The notes below the pieces were generated by a model. The model was not told where the DNA came from. It worked only from the letters and a program-made list of their open reading frames with translations, and did not search any database. The translations under genes and the position numbers were made by a program. From Polaribacter sejongensis (GTDB lineage: Bacteria; Bacteroidota; Bacteroidia; Flavobacteriales; Flavobacteriaceae), in assembly GCF_038024065.1 (NCBI RefSeq), contig NZ_CP150667.1, positions 620,001-684,000 on the forward strand: a stretch of 64,000 nucleotides of DNA, given 5' to 3'. Shown piece by piece: positions 52,932-62,524 of the stretch; the first letter of the stretch is position 1; every line of letters begins with the position of its first letter.

Positions 52932-54139
52932 TGATACTACAACATTTAAAAAAATACGCTCCTCTCCTGCTCTTGTTCCTACTAATAGGTTGTCATAAAA
53001 CAGATTGGAGTGAGAACTTTAAAGAGAAAGAGAAAAGTCCGTTTGGCAATTATATTATTTATAATGAAGCAGAAACGCTGTTTAAAAACAAGCAGGTTAC
53101 TTTATTAAAACAGAATATTTATGATTACTTAATGTTAGAATCTGTAATTGATAGTGTAGAAATTAAAAATTACGTTTCCATAAAGCATAACGGTTTTAAA
53201 TATACTAACGGAAGTACAAGGGAGCTTTTAGATTTTGTAGCCAAAGGAAATAACGTGTTTTTAGCTTTTAATAATTTTAGAGATACATTAAAATCCTCTT
53301 TAAAATTTACTACGAATAATTTAGATAAAGATGTATATGATGTAAAGGGGTTAAAAAAGTTAGAAGGAACTTTTGAATTGAATAACAAATCTTTTTCTAA
53401 AACTTCATTTTCTTTTGATAGAAATATTAGAAGAAACTACTTTTTACAATACAATGAAAACACCACCAGTATTTTAGGAACCTTTGCTGTTGATGGAGAA
53501 AAAGTGCCTAATTTTGTCAAAATTCATTATGGAGAAGGGGCTTTTTATTTACACACCCAACCCATTGCCTTTACCAATTATTATTTGTTAAACGGTAAAG
53601 AGGAATATGCGGCTAATGTATTTTCGTATTTACCAAATGCAGACGTAATTTGGGATCCGCAGATAAAATCTAGTAAATATGAAGATAAAAAGGAGGATGA
53701 TAATAATGTGTTTAAATTCTTTTTAGAGCATCCAACGTTAACCTGGTTTTTATTTGTTTCATTAATAGGATTATTGCTGTTTATGCTTTTCAATGCAAGA
53801 AGAAAACAACGTCCGATTCCTATTATAAAACCCTTACAAAATTCGACAGTAGAATTTACTCAAACCATTGCCAATTTGTATTTAAAAGAACAAGATCATA
53901 AGAATTTGGTTGATAAAAAAATAGCCTACTTTTTAGAGAAGGTTCGTTCTAAATACCTTTTAGATACCAGTAATTTAAATGCTGATTTTATAGAAAAACT
54001 AGCTTCTAAATCTGGTAATGATTTGCAAAGAACAAAATATTTAGTAAATACAATTATTGCTTTAAATAAGAAGACGGAATGTCTTGAAGAAGAATTAATT
54101 GTGTTACATAAAATGATAGAAAATTTCTTAAATAAATAA
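52931..54139 (+). CDS. DUF4350 domain-containing lipoprotein
   Basis: 402 residues. Lipobox LLIGCHK (Cys near 21). DUF4350 domain (about 40-230: NIYDYL, STRELLDFVAKGNNVFLAF, VKIHYGEGAFYLHTQPIAFT), a membrane segment (about 277-296, TWFLFVSLIGLLLFMLF) and a helical cytoplasmic tail. Second-last membrane component before MoxR. Confidence 0.88.
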   Translation: MILQHLKKYAPLLLLFLLIGCHKTDWSENFKEKEKSPFGNYIIYNEAETLFKNKQVTLLKQNIYDYLMLESVIDSVEIKNYVSIKHNGFKYTNGSTRELLDFVAKGNNVFLAFNNFRDTLKSSLKFTTNNLDKDVYDVKGLKKLEGTFELNNKSFSKTSFSFDRNIRRNYFLQYNENTTSILGTFAVDGEKVPNFVKIHYGEGAFYLHTQPIAFTNYYLLNGKEEYAANVFSYLPNADVIWDPQIKSSKYEDKKEDDNNVFKFFLEHPTLTWFLFVSLIGLLLFMLFNARRKQRPIPIIKPLQNSTVEFTQTIANLYLKEQDHKNLVDKKIAYFLEKVRSKYLLDTSNLNADFIEKLASKSGNDLQRTKYLVNTIIALNKKTECLEEELIVLHKMIENFLNK

Positions 54140-54142
54140 GAT

Positions 54143-55147
54143 ATGGAAACACCTAATAACGAAGAAGTACAACAAGGTATCTCTTTTGAAAATAGAATTG
54201 ATTTATCGGAATTACAAGAGAGTGTTTTTAAGATAAAAAAAGAACTACAAAAAGTAATTGTAGGTCAAAAAGACATGATGGATTTGTTGATCGTTGCACT
54301 ACTTGCAGATGGTCATGTTTTAATAGAAGGTGTGCCTGGAGTTGCTAAAACGATTACTGCAAAATTGCTAGCAAGAACTATAGATGTTGGCTTTAGTAGA
54401 ATACAGTTTACACCAGATTTAATGCCTTCAGATATCTTAGGGACTTCTGTTTTTAATGTAAAAACATCTGAATTTGAGTTTAAAAAAGGGCCTATTTTTT
54501 CGAGCATGATTTTAATTGATGAAATAAACAGAGCTCCTGCAAAAACACAAGCTGCTTTGTTTGAAGTGATGGAAGAAAAACAAATTACCATAGACGGACA
54601 AACGTTTCAATTACAAGAACCTTTTGTAGTTTTAGCAACGCAAAACCCTATAGAACAGGAAGGAACGTATCGTTTACCAGAAGCACAATTAGACCGTTTT
54701 TTATTCAAAATTAATGTCGATTACCCAAATGCAGATGAAGAATTACAAATTCTTTTAAAAGAACAAGCGTTAGAAAATACCACAAAAGCAAGTAAAATTG
54801 AAACAGTAATTTCTGGAGCTAAAATAAATGAATTTAGAAATTTAGTCAATCAGATAAAAATTGAAGAAAATTTACTAAAATACATTGCGAACATTGTAGT
54901 GAATACACGAACGAATTCCTTTTTATATTTAGGCGCTTCACCAAGAGCAAGTATTGCAATTTTAGGAGCTTCAAAAGCGTTTGCAGCCATTGAAGGACGT
55001 GATTTTGTTACACCAGAAGATATTAAAAGAGCCACAATACCTGTTTTACAACACAGAGTAATTGTAACGCCAGAAAGAGAAATGGAAGGTTTAACAAGCA
55101 AACAGATTATAGAGCAAATTATTGAGGCAGTGGAAATTCCGAGGTAA
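54143..55147 (+). CDS. moxR: MoxR-family AAA+ ATPase
   Basis: 334 residues. Walker A EGVPGVAKT (62-70), Walker B ILIDEINRA (124-131), the pore region EEKQITIDGQTFQL, sensor FVVLATQNPIEQEGTY, and Arg finger region LPEAQLDRFLFK. MoxR proteins act as chaperones with von Willebrand-type or DUF58 partners. The DUF58 gene follows after an inserted repeat. Confidence 0.93.
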   Translation: METPNNEEVQQGISFENRIDLSELQESVFKIKKELQKVIVGQKDMMDLLIVALLADGHVLIEGVPGVAKTITAKLLARTIDVGFSRIQFTPDLMPSDILGTSVFNVKTSEFEFKKGPIFSSMILIDEINRAPAKTQAALFEVMEEKQITIDGQTFQLQEPFVVLATQNPIEQEGTYRLPEAQLDRFLFKINVDYPNADEELQILLKEQALENTTKASKIETVISGAKINEFRNLVNQIKIEENLLKYIANIVVNTRTNSFLYLGASPRASIAILGASKAFAAIEGRDFVTPEDIKRATIPVLQHRVIVTPEREMEGLTSKQIIEQIIEAVEIPR

Positions 55148-55335
55148 ATCTAAGCGACATTGCGAGGAAACGAAGCAATCTCAATTTAACAATCAAATCT
55201 GTCATTCCGAACGAAGAATGAGGAGGAATCTCATTCTAAATGATATTACAATACGAGATCTCTCAATCGTACCTCATTTCGAGATGACAGAAAGTACAAT
55301 TACACGATTAAACAAATTAACAATTACACATATTT
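55148..55335. repeat. REP-type palindromic repeat insert between moxR and the DUF58 gene
   Basis: ACATTGCGAGGAAACGAAGC (55158 on), GTCATTCCGAACGAAGAATG (about 55201 on) and an inverted part ending CTCATTTCGAGATGACAG (about 55274-55290). Same family as fragments at 14.7 and 26.6 kb. It lies inside an operon that is otherwise overlapping, so it was probably inserted. Confidence 0.7.
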
Positions 55336-56670
55336 TTGAAACATTTTTACAACACCTTATTCTTAAACAATCGATTTTTCTACATTTTAGGAAGCATCGC
55401 AGCTCTTTTTGTGGTTGGTTTTTTCATACCTTTCTTTTTTGTAGTTTCTAAAATGTTGCTTTTTGTTTTAGTGGTGTTACTATTGGTAGATGTTTTTATT
55501 TTATACAATACCAAAAATGCAATTATTGTGAATCGCTATTTACCAGAGCGATTGTCTAATGGAGATGTAAATAAAATATCGATGCAATTGCAAAGTTTAT
55601 ACGGTTTTAAAGCACATCTTTCTATTATAGAAGAAATTCCTTTTCAATTTCAAAAAAGAGATTTTATCTTCAATATTATCCTATCAAAAAAAGAAGAAAA
55701 AACAATTCATTACGATTTAATTCCGACAGAAAGAGGTGTTTATTTATTCGGAAACATCAATGTTTACGCAAGTTCTCCGTTGCAATTAGCAACTAAAAAA
55801 CACGTTTTAGGAGAAGAAAAAGAGGTGAAATGCTATCCTTCATTCCTAAAGTTGAGAGAATTCGATTTTAAAGCTTTTAACAATGATGCTGTTTCTTACG
55901 GAACAAAAAAGGTTCGTAGAATTGGTCATTCTTTAGAATTTGAACAAATTAAAGAATATGTTTCTGGTGATGATATTCGGTCTTTAAACTGGAAAGCCAC
56001 TGCAAAGAGAAACCAGTTAATGATCAATCAATATGTGGAAGAAAAATCGCAACCTGTTTATGCTATTATCGATAAAGGTCGTGCTATGCAAATGCATTTC
56101 AATAATTTAAGTCTGTTAGATTATGCGATAAATTCTACGTTGGCAATTAGCAATGTTATTTTAAGAAAACAAGACAAAGCTGGTATGTTATCGTTTTCAA
56201 CAAAGTTGGAAGATTGGGTAGTTGCAGAAAAAAGAAACTCTCAGATGAGTTTAATTTCGGAAGCATTACACAATATTAAAACAGATTTTTCAGAGTCGGA
56301 TTTTAGTACTCTATATGCCGTTGTTAAAAGAAAAATCACACAAAGAAGTTTACTTATTCTTTATACAAATTTTGAAACTATGGATGGTTTAAAGAGGCAA
56401 CTCCCCTATTTACGGGCGTTGGCTAAAAACCATTTGGTTTTGGTGGTCTTTTTTGAAAATACAGCACTAGAAGCTTTAACCACAACACAAAGTGAAGATG
56501 TTTTAGGAGTTTATGATAGTATTATTGCAGAGAAATTTATGTACGAAAAGAAAAGTATTGTAAAAGAACTCAAAAAATACGGAATTCAAGCTGTTTTAAC
56601 AAAACCAGAAAACTTAACCGGAGATACTATTAACAAGTATTTAGAGTTAAAATCTAGAGGATTATTTTAG
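55336..56670 (+). CDS. DUF58 domain-containing membrane protein
   Basis: 444 residues from a TTG start (MKHFYNTLFLNNRFFYILGS is the expected family N-terminus; a stop lies 16 nt upstream). Two membrane segments (15-55), then a beta domain and DUF58 with GSLEFEQIKEYVSGDDIRSLNW-type motif (here HSLEFEQIKEYVSGDDIRSL) followed by a vWA-like fold. Partner of MoxR. Confidence 0.9.
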   Translation: MKHFYNTLFLNNRFFYILGSIAALFVVGFFIPFFFVVSKMLLFVLVVLLLVDVFILYNTKNAIIVNRYLPERLSNGDVNKISMQLQSLYGFKAHLSIIEEIPFQFQKRDFIFNIILSKKEEKTIHYDLIPTERGVYLFGNINVYASSPLQLATKKHVLGEEKEVKCYPSFLKLREFDFKAFNNDAVSYGTKKVRRIGHSLEFEQIKEYVSGDDIRSLNWKATAKRNQLMINQYVEEKSQPVYAIIDKGRAMQMHFNNLSLLDYAINSTLAISNVILRKQDKAGMLSFSTKLEDWVVAEKRNSQMSLISEALHNIKTDFSESDFSTLYAVVKRKITQRSLLILYTNFETMDGLKRQLPYLRALAKNHLVLVVFFENTALEALTTTQSEDVLGVYDSIIAEKFMYEKKSIVKELKKYGIQAVLTKPENLTGDTINKYLELKSRGLF

Positions 56671-56822
56671 AATAAGATATCGTAAAGGAAAACGATGAAT
56701 AGGAAAGATATGGATTAAGTAAATCAAGTAATTATCGTTTGTGAAATTCATCACTTCTATGAGCTTTATTTTAGTAGAAAATTATATTAAGGAAAACAGT
56801 TATGCATAATTCATAAGGCCTA

Positions 56823-56887
56823 ACACTTAAAACAAGTGTAAAAATAATTAGATTAATGCTGTTGGTAAAGAATAAATAATATATTTG
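56823..56887 (+). promoter_or_regulatory. Probable promoter region of the DUF805 pair
   Basis: Perfect inverted repeat ACACTT-AAAAC-AAGTGT (56823-56839), then -7 box TATATTTG (56880-56887), 31 nt before the ATG. No good -33 box. Confidence 0.45.
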
Positions 56888-56918
56888 TGCGCTTATTAAA
56901 AAAACGAAACATTAGAGA

Positions 56919-57302
56919 ATGAATTGGTATATAAAAGTAATAAAACAGTATTCAGACTTTAAAGGAAGAGCAAGACGTCAAGAATATTGGATGTTTGTTT
57001 TAATAAACACGATTATTTCCATCGGTTTTATGTTTATGGACAAAATTTTTGGTACAAATTACGGAGAATTTGGTGAAGACGGTTACCTTGAAACATTCTA
57101 TAGTTTAGCTGTTTTAGTGCCATACTTAGCTGTTACAGCAAGAAGAATGCATGATGTTGGAAAAAGTGGTTGGTATATGTTAATACCAATCTATAATTTA
57201 ATTTTAGCTTGTTCAAATAGTGAGAATGGTGAAAATAAATGGGGAGAAAACCCAAAAGGTGAAGGAAATAGTTCAGAAATTAATCAAATAGGTCAAGAAT
57301 AG
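56919..57302 (+). CDS. DUF805 membrane protein 1
   Basis: 127 residues, three to four membrane segments. Family motifs FKGRARRQEYWMFVL, VTARRMHDVGKSGW and WGENP. Similar to the next gene (tandem duplication). Function unknown. Confidence 0.9.
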   Translation: MNWYIKVIKQYSDFKGRARRQEYWMFVLINTIISIGFMFMDKIFGTNYGEFGEDGYLETFYSLAVLVPYLAVTARRMHDVGKSGWYMLIPIYNLILACSNSENGENKWGENPKGEGNSSEINQIGQE

Positions 57303-57325
57303 TATAATTATTAAAAATTAAAAAA

Positions 57326-57730
57326 ATGAATTGGTATTTAAAAGCAGTAAAAGAGCATTACGCAGATTTTAACGGTAGAGCAAGAAGAGAAGAGTATTGG
57401 ATGTTTACATTATTTAATGCAATAATTTCTATTGTAATAACTTTTGTGTTTGCGGGGATTGGTATCGCTTTAGAGTCGCCTTTATTAGGCGGGTTAAGCT
57501 ATATTTATACTTTGGCAGTTTTAGTACCAAGTTTAGCTGTTCTTGTAAGAAGATTACATGATACAGGAAAAAGTGGTTGGTTCTTTTTTATAGTTCTAAT
57601 ACCGTTAATTGGTTCTATTTGGTTATTGGTAGTATTGTGTACAGATAGTGTTTCTGGTGCAAATAAATGGGGTGAAAATCCTAAGGGAATTGGAAATAAT
57701 TCTGCTATAAATGAAATAGGTAGAGAATAA
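57326..57730 (+). CDS. DUF805 membrane protein 2
   Basis: 134 residues. Same motifs (FNGRARREEYWMFTL, VLVRRLHDTGKSGW, ANKWGENPKG) as its neighbour. 23 nt apart, one transcript, closed by a strong terminator. Confidence 0.9.
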   Translation: MNWYLKAVKEHYADFNGRARREEYWMFTLFNAIISIVITFVFAGIGIALESPLLGGLSYIYTLAVLVPSLAVLVRRLHDTGKSGWFFFIVLIPLIGSIWLLVVLCTDSVSGANKWGENPKGIGNNSAINEIGRE

Positions 57731-57756
57731 CTCTTTCAAATATTAAAATACAATAG

Positions 57757-57786
57757 AAGGTTGCTTATTTAGCAACCTTTTTTTTT
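57757..57786 (+). terminator. Intrinsic terminator
   Basis: AAGGTTGCT pairs with AGCAACCTT, 5-nt loop, nine Ts. Confidence 0.9.
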
Positions 57787-57833
57787 GTTTATTTTTCTCA
57801 ACTTTAACCCCTAAATAAAACTACTTTTGCCTT

Positions 57834-59027
57834 GTGAAAATTAGACAAAAATCAGAATCGGAATTTATTATTGTAATGGCTTCATTAATGTCTTTAGTTG
57901 CTTTTGCAATTGATGCATTATTACCGGCTATTTCAGATATTAGTGAAACAATTCATATTATAGACCCAAAAAACAATCAGTTATTTATAACCATGATTTT
58001 TTTAGGAATTGGTTTTGGGCAGCTTATTTCAGGTCCATTATCTGATAGTTTTGGTCGAAAACCTATTATCTATGTTGGTTTTAGTGTTTTTGTACTCGCT
58101 AGTTTTATTTGTCTTTTTGCCACTAATTTAGAAATGATGATTGTTGGTCGGTTTTTACAAGGAATAGGCTTATCTGCCCCAAGAACCATAAGTATTGCTA
58201 TGGTTAGAGACCGTTTTAGCGGTAATTATATGGCGAGAGTTATGTCTTTTATTACGGTAATCTTTCTTTTAGTGCCTGTTATTGCTCCTGCTTTAGGTAA
58301 AATATTATTAGATGCTTACGGATGGAAATCTATTTTTTACAGTCAGTTAATTATAGGTGTTTTCATTATGCTTTGGGTCTGGAAAAGACAACCTGAAACT
58401 TTAGTGGTAGAAAAAAGAAAGAAATTTAAGTTAGCACTATTTGTAGAAGGAATTAAAGAATTTGTAAAGTATAAATACGCTGTAATTTTTACCATATTTT
58501 CTGGTTTTATTACAGGGTCCTTTATGGTGTATTTAAGTGCTAGTCAACATATTTTTGTAGAACAATATCACTTAGAAGAAGAGTTTCCGTTTATTTTTGC
58601 TTGTTTGGCAATTAGTATTGGAATGGCTACTTTTTTGAATGGAAAGCTCGTAGTAAAAATGGGAATGTTTAAACTAGTTTCCTTTTTTACAATAATGTTT
58701 ACGGTAGTTTCACTAATCTACATTCTCTTTTTTTATGGAGATACGAATCCGAATATTTATGTCTTATTGATATTTTTTGGTTTGCAATTCTTTTCAATCG
58801 GATTTTTATTTGGTAATACTAGAGCTTTGGCAATGGAACCTATAGGCCATATTGCAGGTGTTGGAGCGGCTATTAATGGTTTTGTTTCTACCATTATGGC
58901 AGTACCAATTGCTACTTTTATTGGTAGTTATATTACAGACACCGCTTTGCCTCTATTTATTGGTTTTTTTGTTTGTGGTACCATTGCGCTCTTGTTAATT
59001 CTACTTCTAAAATTAAGGAAAAATTAG
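57834..59027 (+). CDS. MFS transporter, Bcr/CflA drug-resistance type
   Basis: 397 residues, 12 membrane segments, GTG start. MFS motif A ISGPLSDSFGRKPII after helix 2 and the DHA1 motif GRFLQGIGLSAPRTISIAMVRD of Bcr/CflA proteins (helix 4). Exports drugs or metabolites by proton antiport. A -7 box TACTTTTG (57822-57829) ends 4 nt before the GTG, so the mRNA may be leaderless. Confidence 0.9.
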   Translation: MKIRQKSESEFIIVMASLMSLVAFAIDALLPAISDISETIHIIDPKNNQLFITMIFLGIGFGQLISGPLSDSFGRKPIIYVGFSVFVLASFICLFATNLEMMIVGRFLQGIGLSAPRTISIAMVRDRFSGNYMARVMSFITVIFLLVPVIAPALGKILLDAYGWKSIFYSQLIIGVFIMLWVWKRQPETLVVEKRKKFKLALFVEGIKEFVKYKYAVIFTIFSGFITGSFMVYLSASQHIFVEQYHLEEEFPFIFACLAISIGMATFLNGKLVVKMGMFKLVSFFTIMFTVVSLIYILFFYGDTNPNIYVLLIFFGLQFFSIGFLFGNTRALAMEPIGHIAGVGAAINGFVSTIMAVPIATFIGSYITDTALPLFIGFFVCGTIALLLILLLKLRKN

Positions 59028-59123
59028 TTTTAAAAAGATCTATATTTATTTGAAATAATAGATAAAAACAACCAAATATTAGCATTAGCCTATCAACTTT
59101 AAAAAATATTATAATATTTTAGT

Positions 59124-59828
59124 ATGGAAATTCCTATAATTTATCAAGATGAGTTTATTATTTGCGTTGCTAAACCTAATAATGTACTTGTACACCATGC
59201 GCATCATTCTAGAAATGTTGCTGATGAAAAATCTCTTTTACAACTGTTAGATGAACAAGTTGGTGGTAAATTTTATCCGATTCATCGATTGGATAGAAAA
59301 ACATCTGGAATTATTTTATTAGCAAAGGAAACACACTTTGTTTCTAAGTTTCAAGACTTGTTTACTGCTAATGAAATTCAGAAAACGTATTATGGAGTAG
59401 TTCGTGGTTTTTCTCCGGAATCAAAAATTATTGATTCTCCTGTAAAAGGCAGAGATGCTAATGTTCACAAAGAGGCTTTAACACATTTAAGAACTCTAGA
59501 GCAAGTCACTTTAGATATTCCTGTAAAACCGTATGATTCTTCTCGTTATAGTTTGGTAGAATTATCGCCTAAAACAGGAAGAATGCATCAATTGCGTGTG
59601 CACTCTAATAAAATAAGTCACCCTTTAATTGGTGATTCAAAATATGGTGACAAGAATCATGATGTAATGTTTGAAGAAAATTTTGGTTGGAAAAATATGT
59701 TTTTACATGCAGGGAAACTAGAATTTAAACATCCTTTTACTGAAGATAAACTTATTCTAAAAGCTTCTTTTCCTGAAGATTGGATTGGTTTATTTAAAGC
59801 TTTTTCTTGGGTAAATCCTGTTGAGTAA
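59124..59828 (+). CDS. truC: tRNA pseudouridine(65) synthase TruC-like
   Basis: 234 residues, RluA family without an S4 domain. Catalytic Asp57 in HRLDRKTSG, then GVVRG and the RMHQLRVHSNKISHPLIGDS stretch. The length and lack of S4 fit TruC, which makes pseudouridine 65 in tRNA-Ile/Asp. Confidence 0.88.
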   Translation: MEIPIIYQDEFIICVAKPNNVLVHHAHHSRNVADEKSLLQLLDEQVGGKFYPIHRLDRKTSGIILLAKETHFVSKFQDLFTANEIQKTYYGVVRGFSPESKIIDSPVKGRDANVHKEALTHLRTLEQVTLDIPVKPYDSSRYSLVELSPKTGRMHQLRVHSNKISHPLIGDSKYGDKNHDVMFEENFGWKNMFLHAGKLEFKHPFTEDKLILKASFPEDWIGLFKAFSWVNPVE

Positions 59829-60110
59829 AAAAGTTATTTCGCGGAGATTCACGGAGTGAAAACACAGAGGATCACGGAGTTTTTTTTTAAAAAAATAATC
59901 CCATAAAAAAGTACTTTACTTTGTCATTCCTGTGAAAACAGTAATCTACAATTCGATTTTACAGACTGTGTATTTCTGAAGAATTAAAAAATGTTAGAAA
60001 ACAATTCTAGTTGTTCTGATTGAAAAAATTGTTTCGCAGAGATTCACGGAGAAAATATCAAAAAATCTTTGCGAGCATCAACGATAAACTCTGCGAATCT
60101 CTGTGTAGTA
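59829..60110. repeat. Intergenic repeats (CGCGGAGATTCACGGAG type)
   Basis: TTTCGCGGAGATTCACGGAG (59838 on) recurs as TTTCGCAGAGATTCACGGAG (about 60032 on) and, inverted, as CTCTGCGAATCTCTGTG (about 60090-60106). The last two can pair into a long hairpin next to the convergent end of the CPXCG gene. A GTCATTCCTGTGAAAACAG fragment lies at about 59921. Confidence 0.65.
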
Positions 60111-60296
60111 TTATTGCTCTATAGATTGTGCGTTAAAACTAATCAATTCTCCTTCTTCAAAAACTGGCGTAATTTCTATCGGGTTGCAACAGACTTCGCA
60201 ATCTTCTATGTAGGTTTGTTGGTAGACGCTTTGGTCTAGTATCATTGAAATTTCTTCCCAACAATGTGGGCATTGAAAAAAGTGTTCTCTTTCCAT
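60111..60296 (-). CDS. CPXCG-motif cysteine-rich zinc-ribbon protein
   Basis: 61 residues. CPHCWEEI (Cys9, Cys12) and CEVCCNPIEI (Cys33, Cys36) form the zinc ribbon of the CPXCG family, with the VYQQTYIEDCEVC and SFNAQSIEQ context typical of it. Function unknown; length typical. Confidence 0.9.
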   Translation of the reverse strand: MEREHFFQCPHCWEEISMILDQSVYQQTYIEDCEVCCNPIEITPVFEEGELISFNAQSIEQ

Positions 60297-60418
60297 TATT
60301 TTGTCCTTTTTAAAACTATATTTTTAAATCAATTTACGAACTTTTCTTGTCTAGAGTACAACCAAACGGTTTATTTGCTGATTATTTACAACTATTAAAG
60401 TTTTAAACTTAGTGAAAT

Positions 60419-62410
60419 TTAATATTCAATTAAACTTAAAATAGCTTTTTCTATTCTGTTTTTAGGTAAATATTGATTTTCTAAATTTTTATCAAACGGA
60501 ATTGGAGTTTCTAAACTAGCGACTCTTTTTACGGGGGCATCTAGGTGTTCATAACAGTTTTCGTTGATTAAAGCAGAAATATCACTCGAAATTCCGCCAA
60601 ACAAAGAATCTTCTTGAACTACAATAGCTTTACCTGTTTTTTTAACGGATGTATAAATTGTTTCTACATCTAAAGGTTGTAGAGTTCTTAAGTCTATAAC
60701 ATCTGCAGAAATATGTTTGTTGTTTTCTAAAACCTCTAAAACCCAATGTATTGCTGCTCCGTAACTGATTATTGTAAGCTGCGTTCCTTCTTTTAAAAGT
60801 GCTGCTTTTCCAATTTCTGTAGTAAAATAATTTTCTGATACTTCTTGATAAACAGATCTATATAATGCTTTATGCTCAAAAAAAAGTACCGGGTTAGGCT
60901 CGTTAATCGCTGCAATTAATAATCCTTTTGCGTCTTGTGGAAATGCAGGATACACAACTTTTAAACCAGGAGTTTTAGTAAACCAAGCTTCATTGGTTTG
61001 GCTATGAAAAGGACCTGCGCCTATATCTGCCCCACAAGGCATTCTTATAACAACATCGGCTTTTTGTTGCCATCTATAATGAGATTTTGCCAATAAATTT
61101 ACAATCGGGTTAAAGCCAGAAGAAACAAAATCTGCAAATTGCATTTCAACTATTGCTTTCATTCCGTTTACAGATAAGCCATACGCGGCAGAAACAATGG
61201 CAGACTCACATATAGGTGTATTACGAATACGCTCTTTTCCAAATTTTGCTACAAAACCATCTGTAACTTTAAAAACACCACCATATTCTGCAACATCTTG
61301 CCCCATGATTACTAAGTCGGCATGTTTTTCCATGGATTGTTCTAAGCCTTCAGAAATAGCGTCTACAAATCGAATGATTTTCTTTTTTGTTGAAGGTGTA
61401 ATTTCATTAGATGCATCATCTTGATACACGTCATTGAGTTCCGTTTCTAAATTCGGAATTATTTTTTCCTCATCAAAAGCTATTTGTAAGTGTTCATTTA
61501 TCTCCTGAACTATTTCTGTTTTAAGAAAAACCTCTAGTGCTTCGGATAAGATTCCTTCATTTTTAAGAAACTCTTGATAATTTTCTACAGGATCTTTGGC
61601 TGCCCAAAAATCTAAATCCGCTTGCGGAACATATTTAGTGCCACTCGCCTCTTCGTGCCCGCGCATTCTAAACGTTTTAAACTCTAATAAAATTGGTCTT
61701 GGTTTTTCTCTGACACTTTTTGCTAATTGACTAACTTTTGAATATACTTCTAAAATATTATTGCCATCAATAATATGGCTTTCCATTCCGTAACCAATAC
61801 CTTTATCTGCAATATGTTCGCATTTAAATTGCTCTAAAGAAGGTGTAGATAAGCCGTAACCATTGTTTTCAATACAAAATAGCACAGGTAAATTCCAGAC
61901 AGCAGCTACATTTAGCGCTTCATGAAAATCACCTTCACTCGTGGCGCCATCACCAGAAAAAACAGCACATACTTTGTTATTTTTCTTTAATAAGTTAGCC
62001 AATGCAATTCCGTCTGCAACACCTAATTGTGGACCTAAATGAGAGATCATGCCTACAATATTGTATTCTTGTGCACCAAAATGAAAACTTCTATCTCTAC
62101 CTTTTGTAAAGCCGTTCATTTTTCCTTGCCATTGAGAAAATAATTTATGCAAAGGGATTTCTCTAGTAGTAAAAACTCCTAAATTTCTGTGCATTGGTAA
62201 AATATACTCCTCTTTTTCTAAAGCTGCTGTAACACCAACTGAAATTGCTTCTTGACCAATTCCTGAAAACCATTTAGATATTTTCCCTTGCCTTAAGAGA
62301 ATTAGCATTTTTTCCTCGATTAAGCGAGGTTTTAACATGTATTTATAGAGGCTTAATAACGTATCGTTATGAATGGAAAGAGGTTTAATAAAATCAATTT
62401 TTGAAGACAT
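60419..62410 (-). CDS. 2-oxoacid dehydrogenase E1, fused alpha/beta subunits
   Basis: 663 residues. Alpha part (1 to about 330) binds thiamine diphosphate: GDG (153-155)...NNGYG (182-186). It also has the phosphorylation-loop-like FRMRGHEEASGTKYV. Beta part (about 335-663) has GQDVAEYGGVF, RIRNTPICESAIVSAAYGLS, and DVIDLRTLQPLD. Fusion of E1 alpha and beta is usual in Flavobacteriia and acts in branched-chain 2-oxoacid or related decarboxylation with a separate E2/E3. Lrp-type regulator lies just upstream. Confidence 0.92.
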   Translation of the reverse strand: MSSKIDFIKPLSIHNDTLLSLYKYMLKPRLIEEKMLILLRQGKISKWFSGIGQEAISVGVTAALEKEEYILPMHRNLGVFTTREIPLHKLFSQWQGKMNGFTKGRDRSFHFGAQEYNIVGMISHLGPQLGVADGIALANLLKKNNKVCAVFSGDGATSEGDFHEALNVAAVWNLPVLFCIENNGYGLSTPSLEQFKCEHIADKGIGYGMESHIIDGNNILEVYSKVSQLAKSVREKPRPILLEFKTFRMRGHEEASGTKYVPQADLDFWAAKDPVENYQEFLKNEGILSEALEVFLKTEIVQEINEHLQIAFDEEKIIPNLETELNDVYQDDASNEITPSTKKKIIRFVDAISEGLEQSMEKHADLVIMGQDVAEYGGVFKVTDGFVAKFGKERIRNTPICESAIVSAAYGLSVNGMKAIVEMQFADFVSSGFNPIVNLLAKSHYRWQQKADVVIRMPCGADIGAGPFHSQTNEAWFTKTPGLKVVYPAFPQDAKGLLIAAINEPNPVLFFEHKALYRSVYQEVSENYFTTEIGKAALLKEGTQLTIISYGAAIHWVLEVLENNKHISADVIDLRTLQPLDVETIYTSVKKTGKAIVVQEDSLFGGISSDISALINENCYEHLDAPVKRVASLETPIPFDKNLENQYLPKNRIEKAILSLIEY

Positions 62411-62463
62411 AAATTGTAGATTTTATAGTTATGCTAACAAACATACAGATAAAGGGATAGAAT

Positions 62464-62501
62464 CCATAAAAAAAACCTTATCATTTTACTGATAAGGTTT
62501 T
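62464..62501 (-). terminator. Intrinsic terminator of the Lrp gene
   Basis: Stem 62472-62482 with 62491-62501; on the minus strand it is followed by eight Ts. Confidence 0.85.
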
Positions 62502-62524
62502 AAATGGTATTAAAAAAAAGAAGC

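Noticed and set aside
55122..55451. 109-codon plus-strand frame across the moxR-DUF58 junction.
   Set aside because: It reads the end of moxR, the REP insert and the start of the DUF58 gene in a wrong frame.
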